From Burkholderiales bacterium (GTDB taxonomy: Bacteria; Pseudomonadota; Gammaproteobacteria; Burkholderiales; SG8-41), in NCBI GenBank assembly GCA_020854035.1, contig JADZGE010000008.1:1-64000 (forward strand): a DNA stretch of 64,000 nt, written 5' to 3'. Position numbers and translations under genes: made by a program. This document shows positions 17,059-25,566 of the stretch, one piece after another; position 1 is the stretch's first letter; each line of letters starts with the position of its first letter. The notes beneath the pieces are model-generated. The model was given only the letters and a program-made list of their open reading frames with translations, was not told where the DNA came from and searched no databases.

Positions 17059-17988
17059 TCAATCCCGCAGCTCGCGCCCCGTGAGCTTGAGGAACACGTC
17101 CTCGAGATTCGCGTGCCGGTGCAGGTAGCGCACGTCGCGGCGCCGCTCGAGTTCGCGCACCATCGGGTCGGCGTCGCGGGTGTAGCAGAAAATCGTCTCG
17201 CCCGCCTTCTCGCAGCGCTGGCTCAGGGCCGCGCCGGACTCCGCGAACCAGCCCTCCGCCCCGTCGCCGAACGCTTCCACCACCTGCGGCTCGATGTGGC
17301 GCTCGATGAGCTCGCGCGGCGCTCCCCCGGCGATGATGCGGCCGTTGTCCATGATCGCGAGGCGCTGGGCGAGCCGTTCGGCCTCGTCCATGAAATGGGT
17401 GGTGAGGAAGATCGTCTTGCCCTGGCCGAGGAGCTGGCGCAGCCGCTCCCAGATGACGTGCCGTGCCTGGGGATCGAGCCCCGTCGTCGGCTCGTCCATG
17501 AAGATGAGATCCGGGTCGTTCACCAGGGCGCGGGCGAGGGTAAGGCGGCGCTTCATTCCGCCCGAGAGCGTCTGGATGCGGGAATCCGCGCGGGCGCCGA
17601 GGCCGGCGAACTCGAGCAGCGCGGGCGTGCGGGCGCGGATCGCGGCGTCGGTCATGCCGAAATAGCGCCCGTACACGAGCAGGTTCTCGGCCGCCGTGAA
17701 ATCGGGATCGAGGTTGTCCGCCTGCGGGACGACCCCGATGCGATGCCGCGCTTCGCGCGCCTGCCCGGGGACCCGGTACGACAGGACTTCGATCGTGCCC
17801 GCGTCCGGTTCGATGAGACCCAGGCACAGGCGCAGCGTCGTGGTCTTGCCGGCGCCGTTCGGCCCGAGGAGCCCAAAGCACTCGCCGGCTTTCAGCTCGA
17901 GGTCGACACCGGCGACGACTTCGCGCTCGCCGTATCGTTTGCGCAAGCCCGTGGCGCGCAGGTGAAACGATGGCCGGGGCTCGTCCAT
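17059..17988 (-). CDS. ABC exporter ATP-binding protein, NodI-like
   Basis: A 309-residue ATPase of an ABC-2 exporter. Walker [14 protein letters not shown], signature LSGGMKRRL, Walker [13 protein letters not shown] and the switch histidine in [13 protein letters not shown] are all intact. The C-terminal 90 residues are the NodI/DrrA-type extension. The pair with the downstream permease gives a complete exporter without a periplasmic partner. The gene starts at 17988 just after the hydrolase gene ends, so the hydrolase, ATPase and permease may be co-transcribed. Confidence 0.95.
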   Translation of the reverse strand: MDEPRPSFHLRATGLRKRYGEREVVAGVDLELKAGECFGLLGPNGAGKTTTLRLCLGLIEPDAGTIEVLSYRVPGQAREARHRIGVVPQADNLDPDFTAAENLLVYGRYFGMTDAAIRARTPALLEFAGLGARADSRIQTLSGGMKRRLTLARALVNDPDLIFMDEPTTGLDPQARHVIWERLRQLLGQGKTIFLTTHFMDEAERLAQRLAIMDNGRIIAGGAPRELIERHIEPQVVEAFGDGAEGWFAESGAALSQRCEKAGETIFCYTRDADPMVRELERRRDVRYLHRHANLEDVFLKLTGRELRD

Positions 17989-17994
17989 CGCGCG

Positions 17995-18636
17995 TCAGTT
18001 CCGGGCCGCCGGGCGCGCGCAGTAGCGCAGGACGATGTCGGCGAGGAGGCTCAGCCGGCCGTGGAAGAAGTGCTCACCGCCCGGTATCACGACGACGGGG
18101 AGGTTCTGCGGGCGCGCCCAGTCGAGCACGGCGGCGAGCGGTACGACATCGTCCCGCTCGCCGTGCACGACCAGCGTGCCCGCCGGCACGGCATCGGCCG
18201 CGAAGCGGTTCACCGCCGGCCCCACGAGCACCAGGCGGCTCGCGGCGAACCGGCGCGCGACGCGCGTCTGCACGAAACCACCGAACGAGAAGCCGGCGAG
18301 AGTGAGGGGCAGCGCGCCGTAGCGGCGGCTAAGTTCGGCCGCGACCGCGATCACGTCCCCGGTTTCTCCGTGCCCCTCGTCGTGCTCGCCCTCGGACGCG
18401 CCCACGCCGCGAAAATTCGGCCGCGCGCTGACGCAGCCGAGCGCGTAGAAGCACTTCGCCAGCGTCGTCACGACCTTGTTGTCCTTGGTGCCGCCCTGCA
18501 CGGGGTTGGGGTGGGCGATGACCGCGATGCCCGAGCGCGCCGCGCCCGGATCGTTCACGTCGGTTTCGATCCTGCCCGCCGGTCCGGCGATCAGCAGCCG
18601 TTCGAACGAGGAGGCGGGCGGAGGGCGGACTTCCAT
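17995..18636 (-). CDS. Alpha/beta hydrolase
   Basis: A 213-residue serine hydrolase of the small alpha/beta family (KANL3/Tex30-like). Motifs: HPNPVQGGTKDNKVV at about 32-46, RPNFRGVGASEG, nucleophile elbow AGFSFGGF (Ser about 111), acid in VVHGERDDVVP and catalytic His in PGGEHFFHG. I take the ATG at 18636, where recognisable family sequence begins; the open frame extends further but its translation is noncoding in style. It is probably cytoplasmic. Many such genes sit in envelope or heme neighbourhoods with no known substrate. Confidence 0.88.
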   Translation of the reverse strand: MEVRPPPASSFERLLIAGPAGRIETDVNDPGAARSGIAVIAHPNPVQGGTKDNKVVTTLAKCFYALGCVSARPNFRGVGASEGEHDEGHGETGDVIAVAAELSRRYGALPLTLAGFSFGGFVQTRVARRFAASRLVLVGPAVNRFAADAVPAGTLVVHGERDDVVPLAAVLDWARPQNLPVVVIPGGEHFFHGRLSLLADIVLRYCARPAARN

Positions 18637-18640
18637 TGCT

Positions 18641-18738
18641 TCGGTGATCGGGAGACCGGGTGATCCGGTGATCGAGTGGCCGGGGATGGGAGCGCGCCTG
18701 AATCGCCCGCCCGACGAATCCCCCGATCGCCGGATCAG
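18641..18738. repeat. Palindromic intergenic element, GTGATC type (family 3)
   Basis: Left: ggtgatcgggagaccggg then tgatccggtgatcgagtgg (18661-18679). Right: ccccgatcgccggatca (18721-18737), the near-exact reverse complement of the second left block. The right arm contains the TGA stop codon of the ferredoxin gene (18735-18737, minus strand). Confidence 0.65.
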
Positions 18739-19043
18739 ATGCGAAGCCGCTCCACCACCCGCCCGTTGACGAGATGCTCCTCGATGATCTCGTCGATGTC
18801 CTCGCGGTCGACGTAGGTGTACCAGACCGCCTCGGGGTAGACGACGAGCACGGGCCCTTCCTTGCAGCGGTCGAGGCAGCCCGCCTGATTGATGCGGACC
18901 CGGCCGGGCCCGGCGAGCTTGCGGTCCTTCACCTGACCCTTGGCGTAATCGCGAATGCCCTGCGCGCCGTGGCCGGCGCAGCACTGCTCGCCTTCCTTGC
19001 GCTGGTTGCAGCAGAAGAAGACGTGGCGTTGATAGTAGCTCAT
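18735..19043 (-). CDS. Thioredoxin-like 2Fe-2S ferredoxin
   Basis: A 102-residue protein of the NuoE-like (2Fe-2S) ferredoxin family. Cysteines C11, C12, C21, C22, C56 and C60 include the four ligands (C-x-n-C then CLDRC). The opening YYQRHVFFCCNQR is typical of the betaproteobacterial form. It probably carries electrons in the cytoplasm; its partner is unknown. The stop codon lies inside an intergenic palindrome. The hydrolase gene follows about 100 bases downstream. Confidence 0.93.
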   Translation of the reverse strand: MSYYQRHVFFCCNQRKEGEQCCAGHGAQGIRDYAKGQVKDRKLAGPGRVRINQAGCLDRCKEGPVLVVYPEAVWYTYVDREDIDEIIEEHLVNGRVVERLRI

Positions 19044-19065
19044 GCGGCGATTATAAGCGATGCGC

Positions 19066-20193
19066 TCAGCCGCCCCGGCTCCCGCGCCCGGAAAGCGCGA
19101 ATCCGAGGTAGGCGAGGGCGAGGAAGGGCCACAGGTCGGAGAGCGCCCGCATGATCCCGGAGAAGCTCAAGTAGTGACTCGGCCCGCCGCCCACGAGACG
19201 GGCGGGGATGTTCTGGTAGGGATTGTCGGGGGCGAGATTGAGGATGATGGCGGCGCCGAGGATACCCAGAGCGGCGCCCGACAGGAGCGCGCCGCGCGGG
19301 AGCCGCCTCAGCCAGTGCAGTGCCAGGAAACCGCCGACGATGCCGGCCACCGCGCCCGGGGTGAGCCACACGAGCGGATGCGACGCTCTTGCGAGGGCGG
19401 CGGCGGCGGTCTTCAGCGCGCATCCCGCCGCGACGACGCCCGCGATCATGAACATCGGTCGCGCCGCCGGCCGCGTGAGCGCCGCCACGATCATGCCGAG
19501 CGATGCCACGTTGAGAAACACCACGGCCGCTTCCGCGGCAAGCACGAACCGCGGCGCGTGGGCGGCATAGGCCGGCAGGTCCAGAGCGCCGCGCAAGGCG
19601 CCCGTGCCGAAGAGTTGCGCCAGCGGATTCAACTGCGCGAGCACCCACAGGCACACGACGACGAATCCCGCGTCGGCGGCCATGCCATCGAGGAACCGGC
19701 GGTGGCGCCACTCGTGCAGCCGTCCCCCCACCAGGCGCGAGGGCGCGAAAAGCGGCGCGGCCATCGCGCCGAGCAGCCCGCCGACCCCGTTGGTGAGGAG
19801 ATCCACGTTGGAGGCGATGCGCGCGGGCTGGAACATCTGCGCGGCCTCCATCGCGAGGCTCGCCACGGCGGCCGCGCACGCGGCTTCGAGCGCGCCCAAC
19901 GCGGCGCCGCGGCGCGCGCCCAAGCCGATGGACAGGAGAAATCCGAGCGGCACGTAGGCGGCGGCGTTCACCACGATGTCTTCGAGCGTGATGTAGCGCG
20001 GCCAGGGCGCGGTGAGAAAGCGCAGCACCTCCTCCGGCGGCATGCGCCACACCCGGAAGGGCTGCAGGCTCGCGTAGATCACCACCGCGAGGTACGCCGC
20101 GGCGAGGATCCACGCGAGGCGCACCGTGTGCGCCGAGAACCCCGTGCCGCTCCCCGGGCTGTCGCTCGCCGCCCCAGGTCCCCCGGAGCTCAT
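19066..20193 (-). CDS. VanZ family membrane protein
   Basis: A 375-residue polytopic membrane protein. The first 150 residues are a VanZ domain (helix with AWILAAAYLAVVIYASLQPF, then DIVVNAAAYVPLGFLLS and SNVDLLTNGVGGLLGA); the rest adds about six more membrane helices. VanZ proteins are linked to teicoplanin resistance in enterococci, but most bacterial members have no known role. It is divergent from the DHH gene and 22 bases upstream of the ferredoxin gene. Confidence 0.88.
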   Translation of the reverse strand: MSSGGPGAASDSPGSGTGFSAHTVRLAWILAAAYLAVVIYASLQPFRVWRMPPEEVLRFLTAPWPRYITLEDIVVNAAAYVPLGFLLSIGLGARRGAALGALEAACAAAVASLAMEAAQMFQPARIASNVDLLTNGVGGLLGAMAAPLFAPSRLVGGRLHEWRHRRFLDGMAADAGFVVVCLWVLAQLNPLAQLFGTGALRGALDLPAYAAHAPRFVLAAEAAVVFLNVASLGMIVAALTRPAARPMFMIAGVVAAGCALKTAAAALARASHPLVWLTPGAVAGIVGGFLALHWLRRLPRGALLSGAALGILGAAIILNLAPDNPYQNIPARLVGGGPSHYLSFSGIMRALSDLWPFLALAYLGFALSGRGSRGG

Positions 20194-20437
20194 CGGGGCG
20201 CGCGCCGCCGATGGCCGAAACGCAGCCCGGCCGTCATCGTTTCACCGCTCGCGGCTCGGGTAGACTGCGCCTGTTTCGCCCCGCGCCCGGCGCGGCGCGC
20301 GGGTTACGCCGGTGGCGGCGAGCGGGCCCCGACGGCGGCGTGTCCTTGTGGCGAGTCATGTTTCTCCCGCTGCATTGCGGCCGCGCCCCGCGTCGCGCTC
20401 GCGGGCGAGCGGCGGCGGTGACGGGGAAGGACGGTCC

Positions 20438-21394
20438 ATGCGATGCTATGACATCTTCAACGGTGATGCCGACGGCATCTGCGCGCTGCAGCAGCTGCGC
20501 CTCGAGGAGCCGCGCGGCGCGACGCTCGTTACCGGCGTCAAGCGCGACGTGCGGCTGCTCGGGCGCGTCGACGCGCGCGCGGGCGACGAGCTGACCGTGC
20601 TCGACATCTCGCTCGCCGCCAACGCGGTCGAGCTCGCCCGGTTGCTCGCCGCGGGGGCGCGCTGCGCCTACTTCGACCATCACGCCGCCGGAACGATCCC
20701 CGACCATCCCAACCTCGCCGCGCGCATCGACACCGCGCCCGATACGTGCACGAGCCTCATCGTGGACCGTTTCCTCGGCGGGCGGCGGCGGGCGTGGGCG
20801 GTCGTGGCCGCCTTCGGCGACAACCTGCCGCGCGCGGCGGCGCGCGCCGCCGCGCCGCTCGGCCTCGACGAGACCGGGCTCGCGCGGCTGCGCGAGCTGG
20901 GCGAGGCGCTCAACTACAACGCCTACGGAGACACCGTGGCCGATCTCAACTACGACCCGGCCGATCTCTACGCGACGCTGCGCGGGTACGCGGAACCGCG
21001 GGATTTCATCGAGAACGAGCCCGTCCTCGAAGTGCTGCGCGGCGCGTTCCTCGACGATCTCGATCGCGCGACCCGGGTGCGGCCGGCGTACACCGGCGCC
21101 GCCGGCACCGTCGTGGTGCTCCCGGACGCGGCCTGGTGCCGCCGCGTGCACGGCATCCACGGCAACCGCATGGCCGAGCGCGAGCCCGGCGCGGCGCACG
21201 CGGTGCTGGTGGCGAAGGAAGGCGGCTACGTGGCGAGCGTGCGCGCGCCGGTCGAGCGGCCGCGGGGCGCGGACACGATCTGCTCGAAGTTCGAAACGGG
21301 CGGCGGGCGCAGCGGCGCCGGCGGTATCAACCACCTGCCGGAAGCCGATCTGCCGCGATTCCTGGCGGAGTTCGAAAAGCAGTTCCGGGAGTAG
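20438..21394 (+). CDS. DHH-family phosphoesterase
   Basis: A 318-residue DHH/DHHA1 protein. The metal motifs are FNGDADG (D10, D12), LDIS (D56) and FDHH (80-82), and the C-terminal DHHA1 motif GGGRSGAGGI is present. The family includes oligoribonucleases, RecJ and cyclic-dinucleotide phosphodiesterases; this short form is usually uncharacterised. The start is the ATG at 20438, matching the family's N-terminus MRCYDIFNGDADG. It is monocistronic, converging on the symporter gene, with a palindromic repeat beginning at the last base of its stop codon. Confidence 0.92.
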   Translation: MRCYDIFNGDADGICALQQLRLEEPRGATLVTGVKRDVRLLGRVDARAGDELTVLDISLAANAVELARLLAAGARCAYFDHHAAGTIPDHPNLAARIDTAPDTCTSLIVDRFLGGRRRAWAVVAAFGDNLPRAAARAAAPLGLDETGLARLRELGEALNYNAYGDTVADLNYDPADLYATLRGYAEPRDFIENEPVLEVLRGAFLDDLDRATRVRPAYTGAAGTVVVLPDAAWCRRVHGIHGNRMAEREPGAAHAVLVAKEGGYVASVRAPVERPRGADTICSKFETGGGRSGAGGINHLPEADLPRFLAEFEKQFRE

Positions 21395-21546
21395 CCGCCG
21401 ATGCATGCCGATGCGACCTGGACGAGCGGCAGAGGCGGGCACACAATCTCTGAAGCCGCCGATTGCAGAAGCCGCGGCCCGCGCCGGGCGCGGCCGACTG
21501 CATTCGCCCGTGTGTCCATCGGCGTTCATCGGCGTGTATCGGCGGC
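21394..21546. repeat. Palindromic intergenic element, ATCGGCG type (family 4)
   Basis: Left arm gccgccgatgcatgccgatg (21394-21413); right arm ggcgttcatcggcgtgtatc then ggcggc, ending at 21546, its approximate reverse complement with an extra ATCGGCG unit. A related single arm occurs at 62694-62725. The right arm encodes the last codons and the TGA stop of the symporter gene on the minus strand. Confidence 0.6.
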
Positions 21547-22998
21547 CTCTCTTCCACCGCCGGCGGCAGAGCCACCCGCCGACACGCCCGGGGCTGCGCC
21601 GTAGCGCTGCGGCAGCAGGCTGCCCGCGACCATGCCCGCCAGCGCGGCGAGGAATCCCGCGAGTTGCGGCGGCCACAGGCCATCGGGGTTGCCGCTCTCC
21701 AGCGCGAGCCACGTAACGAGCCCGCAGGCGAGGGCGAGCGCCGCGCCCTGCGTGGTGGCCCGCTTCCAGTAGAGCCCGCACGCGAGCGGCACGAAAGCGG
21801 TGACGAGCGTCACCTTGTAGGCGTTCTCGACCATCGCGTGGATGGGCGCCGTCGATGTCACGGCGTAGAGCGTCACGAGCAACGTGAAGCACGCGACGAC
21901 GGCGCGCGTCATCCACAGGAACGCGCGGTCGGTCATCTCGCCGATGAACCCGCGCAGCACGTTCTCCGCGATCGTCACCGAGGGCGCGAGCAGCGTCGCG
22001 CTCGCGGTGCTCATGACGACCGACAAGAGCGCCCCGTAGAACACCACCTGCGCGTAGAGGGGCAGGTGGTTCATGATGAGTGAAGGCAGGATCCGCTGCG
22101 CGTCCCGGTCGATCCACCCCGCGACCATGCCGGGGTCGACGAGGCTCGCGGCGTAGGCGAGGAAGAGCGGGACGGCCGCGAACAGGAAGTAGGCGCCCCC
22201 GCCCAGTATCGACCCCCACGCCGCGGTGCTCTCGTCGCGCGAGGCGTTCACCCGCTGGAAGACGTCCTGCTGGGGAATCGAACCGAAGCCGAGCGTGATC
22301 CAGGCCGCGACGAACGCGAGGAGCGCCGCCGGTTCGGGCGCGGGCAGGAACCGGAACCGGCCCCGCTCCGCCGCGTGGGTCACCACGGCCGCGACGCCCC
22401 CCGCGAGATCGCTCACCAGCCACGCGATCCACGCGAGCCCCAGGACGATGACGATCATCTGCACGAACGTCGTGACGGCGACCGACCACATGCCGCCGAA
22501 GAGCGTGTAGACGAGCACGACCGCCGCGCCGATCGCCATGCCCGCCCATGCCGGGATCGCGTCGGCGGAGAGGACATTGAAGACGAGACCGAGCGCCGTC
22601 ACCTGCGCCGACACCCAGCCGAGGTAGGAGAGCGCGATGGCGATGCTGCAGGCGAGCTCGATGGCGCGGTTGTAGCGCAGGCGGTAGTAGTCGCCGATCG
22701 TGAGGAGATTCAGCCGGTAGAGCGGGCGCGCGAAGAAGATCCCCACGAGGACAAGGCAGAGCGCCGCGCCGAACGGGTCCGAGGCGAGCCCGGAGAGTCC
22801 CTCGCGCAGGAAGGTCGCGGGAATGCCGAGCACGGTCTCCGCGCCGAACCAGGTGGCGAACACCGCGGCGAAAACGACGTAGATCGGCAGCCGCCGCCCG
22901 GTGGTGATGTAGTCGCGCGCGCTGTGGACCTTCACCGCGGCGGCGACGCCGATGACGATGGAAAGGGCGAGATAGGCGATGACGAAGGTGAGCAGCAT
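21526..22998 (-). CDS. Sodium:solute symporter family transporter
   Basis: A 490-residue inner-membrane transporter of the SSS family with about 13 membrane helices, opening LLTFVIAYLALSIVIGVAAAV and carrying the family block around ADAIPAWAGMAIGAAVVLVYTLFGG. The substrate cannot be told; organic acids, amino acids, proline and urea are all family substrates. The last residues (EAADTRR) come from an intergenic repeat, so the normal C-terminus has been replaced or extended. ubiB follows 126 bases later on the same strand, across another repeat. Confidence 0.93.
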   Translation of the reverse strand: MLLTFVIAYLALSIVIGVAAAVKVHSARDYITTGRRLPIYVVFAAVFATWFGAETVLGIPATFLREGLSGLASDPFGAALCLVLVGIFFARPLYRLNLLTIGDYYRLRYNRAIELACSIAIALSYLGWVSAQVTALGLVFNVLSADAIPAWAGMAIGAAVVLVYTLFGGMWSVAVTTFVQMIVIVLGLAWIAWLVSDLAGGVAAVVTHAAERGRFRFLPAPEPAALLAFVAAWITLGFGSIPQQDVFQRVNASRDESTAAWGSILGGGAYFLFAAVPLFLAYAASLVDPGMVAGWIDRDAQRILPSLIMNHLPLYAQVVFYGALLSVVMSTASATLLAPSVTIAENVLRGFIGEMTDRAFLWMTRAVVACFTLLVTLYAVTSTAPIHAMVENAYKVTLVTAFVPLACGLYWKRATTQGAALALACGLVTWLALESGNPDGLWPPQLAGFLAALAGMVAGSLLPQRYGAAPGVSAGGSAAGGGREAADTRR

Positions 22999-23025
22999 GT
23001 CGGCGTGTCGGTTCAGGTCACCGGA

Positions 23026-23115
23026 CTGGCCGCGGAGGCGCGGAGCGCGCGGGGGATCTCCGGCGCGTCACTCGACACCCCTGCTCCGCGGTCTCCGTGT
23101 CTCTGCGGCAAGATC
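23026..23115. repeat. Imperfect palindromic intergenic element, family 1
   Basis: Left arm ggccgcggaggcgcggagcg (from about 23028); right arm ctccgcggtctccgtgtctc then tgcggc (23084-23109). The reverse of the right arm, GCCGCAGAGACACGGAGACC, matches the left arm at most positions. It lies between the symporter and ubiB genes. Confidence 0.65.
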
Positions 23116-23124
23116 GATCCGGCT

Positions 23125-24642
23125 TCAGTCGGCGGCGAGCAGGATGACCGCGATGGCGGCGAGCAGCGCCGCGATGAGCGCGAGGAGGCGATTGCGGCGG
23201 CGCTCCGCCGCGAGCAGCGCGTCGATCCGGGCCCCTGCCCGCCCTTCGACCGCGACATCGAGCGCCCGGTGGACGAGCCGCGGCAGTTGCGGCAGCATGG
23301 CGCTCCAGTAGGGCGCCTCCTGCCCGATTCGCGCCGCGAACCCGCGCCAGCCCACCTGCTCGGACATCCAGCGCTCCAGGTAGGGTTTCGCGGTCTGCCA
23401 CAGGTCGAGGTCGGGATCGAGGTCGCGGCCGAGGCCCTCGATCGCGAGCAGCGTCTTCTGCAGCAGCACGAGCTGCGGCTGGATCCGGATGTTGAACCGG
23501 CGCGAGGTCTGGAACAGGCGCAGCAGCACGCGCCCGAAGAGGATTTCGCGCAGCGGCCGCGCGAAGATCGGCTCGCACACCGCCCGTATCGCGGCCTCGA
23601 AATCGTCGATGCGCGTCTCGGGCGGCGCCCAGCCGGACTCGACGTGGGCCTCGGCGACGCGCCGGTAGTCACGCCGGAAGAAGGCGAGGAAGTTCCGCGC
23701 GAGATAGGTCTTGTCGGTCTCGGTGAGGGTGCCCATGATCCCGAAGTCGAGCGCGATGTAGCGCCCCTCGGGCGTCACCAGGATGTTGCCGGGGTGCATG
23801 TCGGCGTGGAAGAAGCCGTGGCGGAAGACCTGCGTGAAGAAGATCTCGACCCCGGCGCGCGCGAGCCGCGGGATGTCGACTCCCAGCGCGCGCAGTTCCG
23901 TGACCGCGGAGACGGGCGTGCCGTGCATGCGCTGCATCACCATGACTTCGGCCGAGCAGTAGTCCCAGTGGACCTCGGGCACCAGCAGGAGCGGCGAGTC
24001 CCGGAAGTTGCGCTTGAGCAGGCTCGCGTTGGCGGCCTCCCGCAGAAGGTCGAGCTCGACCTCGAGGTGCTTGGCGAACTCGGCGACGACCTCGTGCGGG
24101 CGCAGGCGCTTGCCGTCGGCCCACGCCGTTTCCACGAGCGTCGCGGCGGCGTGCAGCAGGTCGATGTCGTGCGCGATGATCTCCGCGATCCCGGGCCGCA
24201 GCACCTTGATCGCGACCGCGGTGCCGTCGACCAGCCTGCCGGCGTGCACCTGCGCGACGGAGGCGCTCGCGAGCGGCTCGCGCTCGAACTCCGAGAATAC
24301 CCGCTCGAGCGGCTTTCCGTAGACGCGCTCGAGGAGCGCGACGGCCTCGCCGCCGGGGAACGGCGGCACGCGATCCTGCAGCTTCGCCAGCTCGTCGGCG
24401 ATGTCGGGCGGCAGCAGATCGCGGCGCGTGGAGAGCACCTGCCCGAACTTCACGAATATCGGCCCCAGCGTCTCCAGCGCGCGGCGCAGGCGCACCGCCC
24501 GCGGCGCCTCGAGCGCGCGCCGGAAGAGGAGCGCGTTCACGCACGCGCGCACGCCGCGCACGCGCTCGTGGCCGAGGAAGAACTCGTCGAGCCCGTAGCG
24601 CAGGGCCACCGACAGAATGCGGACGAGGCGCAGCGCGCGCAT
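23125..24642 (-). CDS. ubiB: Ubiquinone biosynthesis ABC1-type kinase UbiB
   Basis: A 505-residue atypical kinase/ATPase needed for ubiquinone synthesis. Motifs: [14 protein letters not shown], the alanine-rich loop region [22 protein letters not shown] and ALDFGIMG; two C-terminal membrane helices end the protein. The length matches UbiB. I use the ATG at 24642 ([17 protein letters not shown]). ubiJ lies upstream on the same strand and ubiE 1.9 kb away, as in the E. coli ubiE-ubiJ-ubiB order, with a Tim44-like gene inserted. Confidence 0.95.
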   Translation of the reverse strand: MRALRLVRILSVALRYGLDEFFLGHERVRGVRACVNALLFRRALEAPRAVRLRRALETLGPIFVKFGQVLSTRRDLLPPDIADELAKLQDRVPPFPGGEAVALLERVYGKPLERVFSEFEREPLASASVAQVHAGRLVDGTAVAIKVLRPGIAEIIAHDIDLLHAAATLVETAWADGKRLRPHEVVAEFAKHLEVELDLLREAANASLLKRNFRDSPLLLVPEVHWDYCSAEVMVMQRMHGTPVSAVTELRALGVDIPRLARAGVEIFFTQVFRHGFFHADMHPGNILVTPEGRYIALDFGIMGTLTETDKTYLARNFLAFFRRDYRRVAEAHVESGWAPPETRIDDFEAAIRAVCEPIFARPLREILFGRVLLRLFQTSRRFNIRIQPQLVLLQKTLLAIEGLGRDLDPDLDLWQTAKPYLERWMSEQVGWRGFAARIGQEAPYWSAMLPQLPRLVHRALDVAVEGRAGARIDALLAAERRRNRLLALIAALLAAIAVILLAAD

Positions 24643-24714
24643 CGGGCGATTGTAGCGAGTACGAGCGCGAGCGTCGCGGCGCGGCCCGCCGGCCGCATGC
24701 ATTCCGGAAAACGC

Positions 24715-24785
24715 GAATCACGGAGAACACGGAGGGCGGATCACCCCGTGCCGGGCGCGTCTCCCCGTGTCCCCCGCGGCGGGTG
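24715..24785. repeat. Palindromic intergenic element, family 1, overlapping ubiJ 3' end
   Basis: Left arm gaatcacggagaacacggag; right arm gcgtctccccgtgtcccc followed by cgcggcggg, an approximate reverse complement. The right arm is also the coding sequence for the last dozen residues of ubiJ. Confidence 0.5.
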
Positions 24786-25487
24786 CGGTTCGCCGGACAA
24801 GTTCCGGTCTCCGGAGTCCGGCGCGGCGGCGCGCGACGCACCGGGGAGACGCTCGATGCGCTTCGCGAGCCGCGCCACGTCGTCACGCAGGTCGTCGACC
24901 TCGCGGTGAAACGCGGCGAGTTCACGCGCGGCCGCGATGAGCGGGCGCTCCTCGGTCCAGTACTCGACGAAGGAACGCGCGAGGTTCTCGCCGGATTCGG
25001 CGCCCAGGCGCCGGAGGGCGCGCGCCGCCCCGGCCATGCGGTGCCCGGCGATGTCCCCGAAAACGCGCGCGAGGTCCTCCTCGAAATCCCAGTTGATCTC
25101 GCGCGCGAGAAGACCGATGCTCGCCGCGAAACCGGTGTCGCCCGCCATGCCCGCTTCGCGCCACGCGGACTCGTCGCGCGCGGCGAACCGCAGCAGGAGC
25201 CCCGTCGAGAGCGCGAGCGTGACCGCCGGAGCGGCGCCGGCGGCGGCGGGCGAAACGGTGCCGTCTTCGCGGACCGTCAGGCGGATGCTCGCGGGGAAGG
25301 TGTCGATGCGCGCCGTCTTGCCGGCGTGCCGGGCGAGCTCGGCGCGGGCCCACGCCGCGCCGCGCAACAGGTGGTTCACGGCCGCCGCGGCGGCGGCGGA
25401 TTCGAGTCCGGGACGTTCCGGTGGCGACCGGGGCGCCGGGGATTCGGGCGAGCCGGCGGTGCTCCCGCCGGGAGTCTGCGAAGGCAT
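24741..25487 (-). CDS. ubiJ: Ubiquinone biosynthesis accessory factor UbiJ
   Basis: A 248-residue protein with an SCP2-like lipid-binding domain: AAAAAAVNHLLRGAAWARAELARHAGKTARI opens the domain, DFEEDLARVFGDIAGHRMA lies in the middle, and a C-terminal heptad region (FHREVDDLRDDVARLAKRIERL) is typical of UbiJ. UbiJ scaffolds the soluble Ubi complex. I start at the ATG at 25487, behind ggaaaggcgg; it lies only 11 bases beyond an intrinsic terminator on the same strand. The C-terminal tail (EPHPPRGTRGDAPGTG) is coded by an intergenic repeat and is probably not functional. Confidence 0.85.
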   Translation of the reverse strand: MPSQTPGGSTAGSPESPAPRSPPERPGLESAAAAAAVNHLLRGAAWARAELARHAGKTARIDTFPASIRLTVREDGTVSPAAAGAAPAVTLALSTGLLLRFAARDESAWREAGMAGDTGFAASIGLLAREINWDFEEDLARVFGDIAGHRMAGAARALRRLGAESGENLARSFVEYWTEERPLIAAARELAAFHREVDDLRDDVARLAKRIERLPGASRAAAPDSGDRNLSGEPHPPRGTRGDAPGTG

Positions 25488-25498
25488 GCCGCCTTTCC

Positions 25499-25523
25499 AA
25501 AAAGCAAAACCGCCCGCGGGCGG
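25499..25523 (-). terminator. Rho-independent terminator after the Tim44-like gene
   Basis: On the minus strand a perfect stem ccgcccg/cgggcgg (25510-25523) is followed by TTTTGCTTTTT (25499-25509). A second, longer hairpin (25535-25567, 15-bp arms with one mismatch, loop cat) lies just upstream and overlaps the Tim44-like stop. It sits directly before the ubiJ ribosome site, so ubiJ needs readthrough or its own promoter. Confidence 0.85.
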
Positions 25524-25566
25524 CCTTGCATCAGGCATTCCGGCGGGCGCATCGCCCGGCGGAATG

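Noticed and set aside
16171-18663. An 830-codon + frame opposite the ABC exporter and hydrolase genes
   Set aside because: Antisense shadow; the minus strand has intact Walker motifs and hydrolase motifs.
22375-24909. An 844-codon + frame opposite the symporter and ubiB
   Set aside because: Antisense shadow of two clear membrane/kinase genes.
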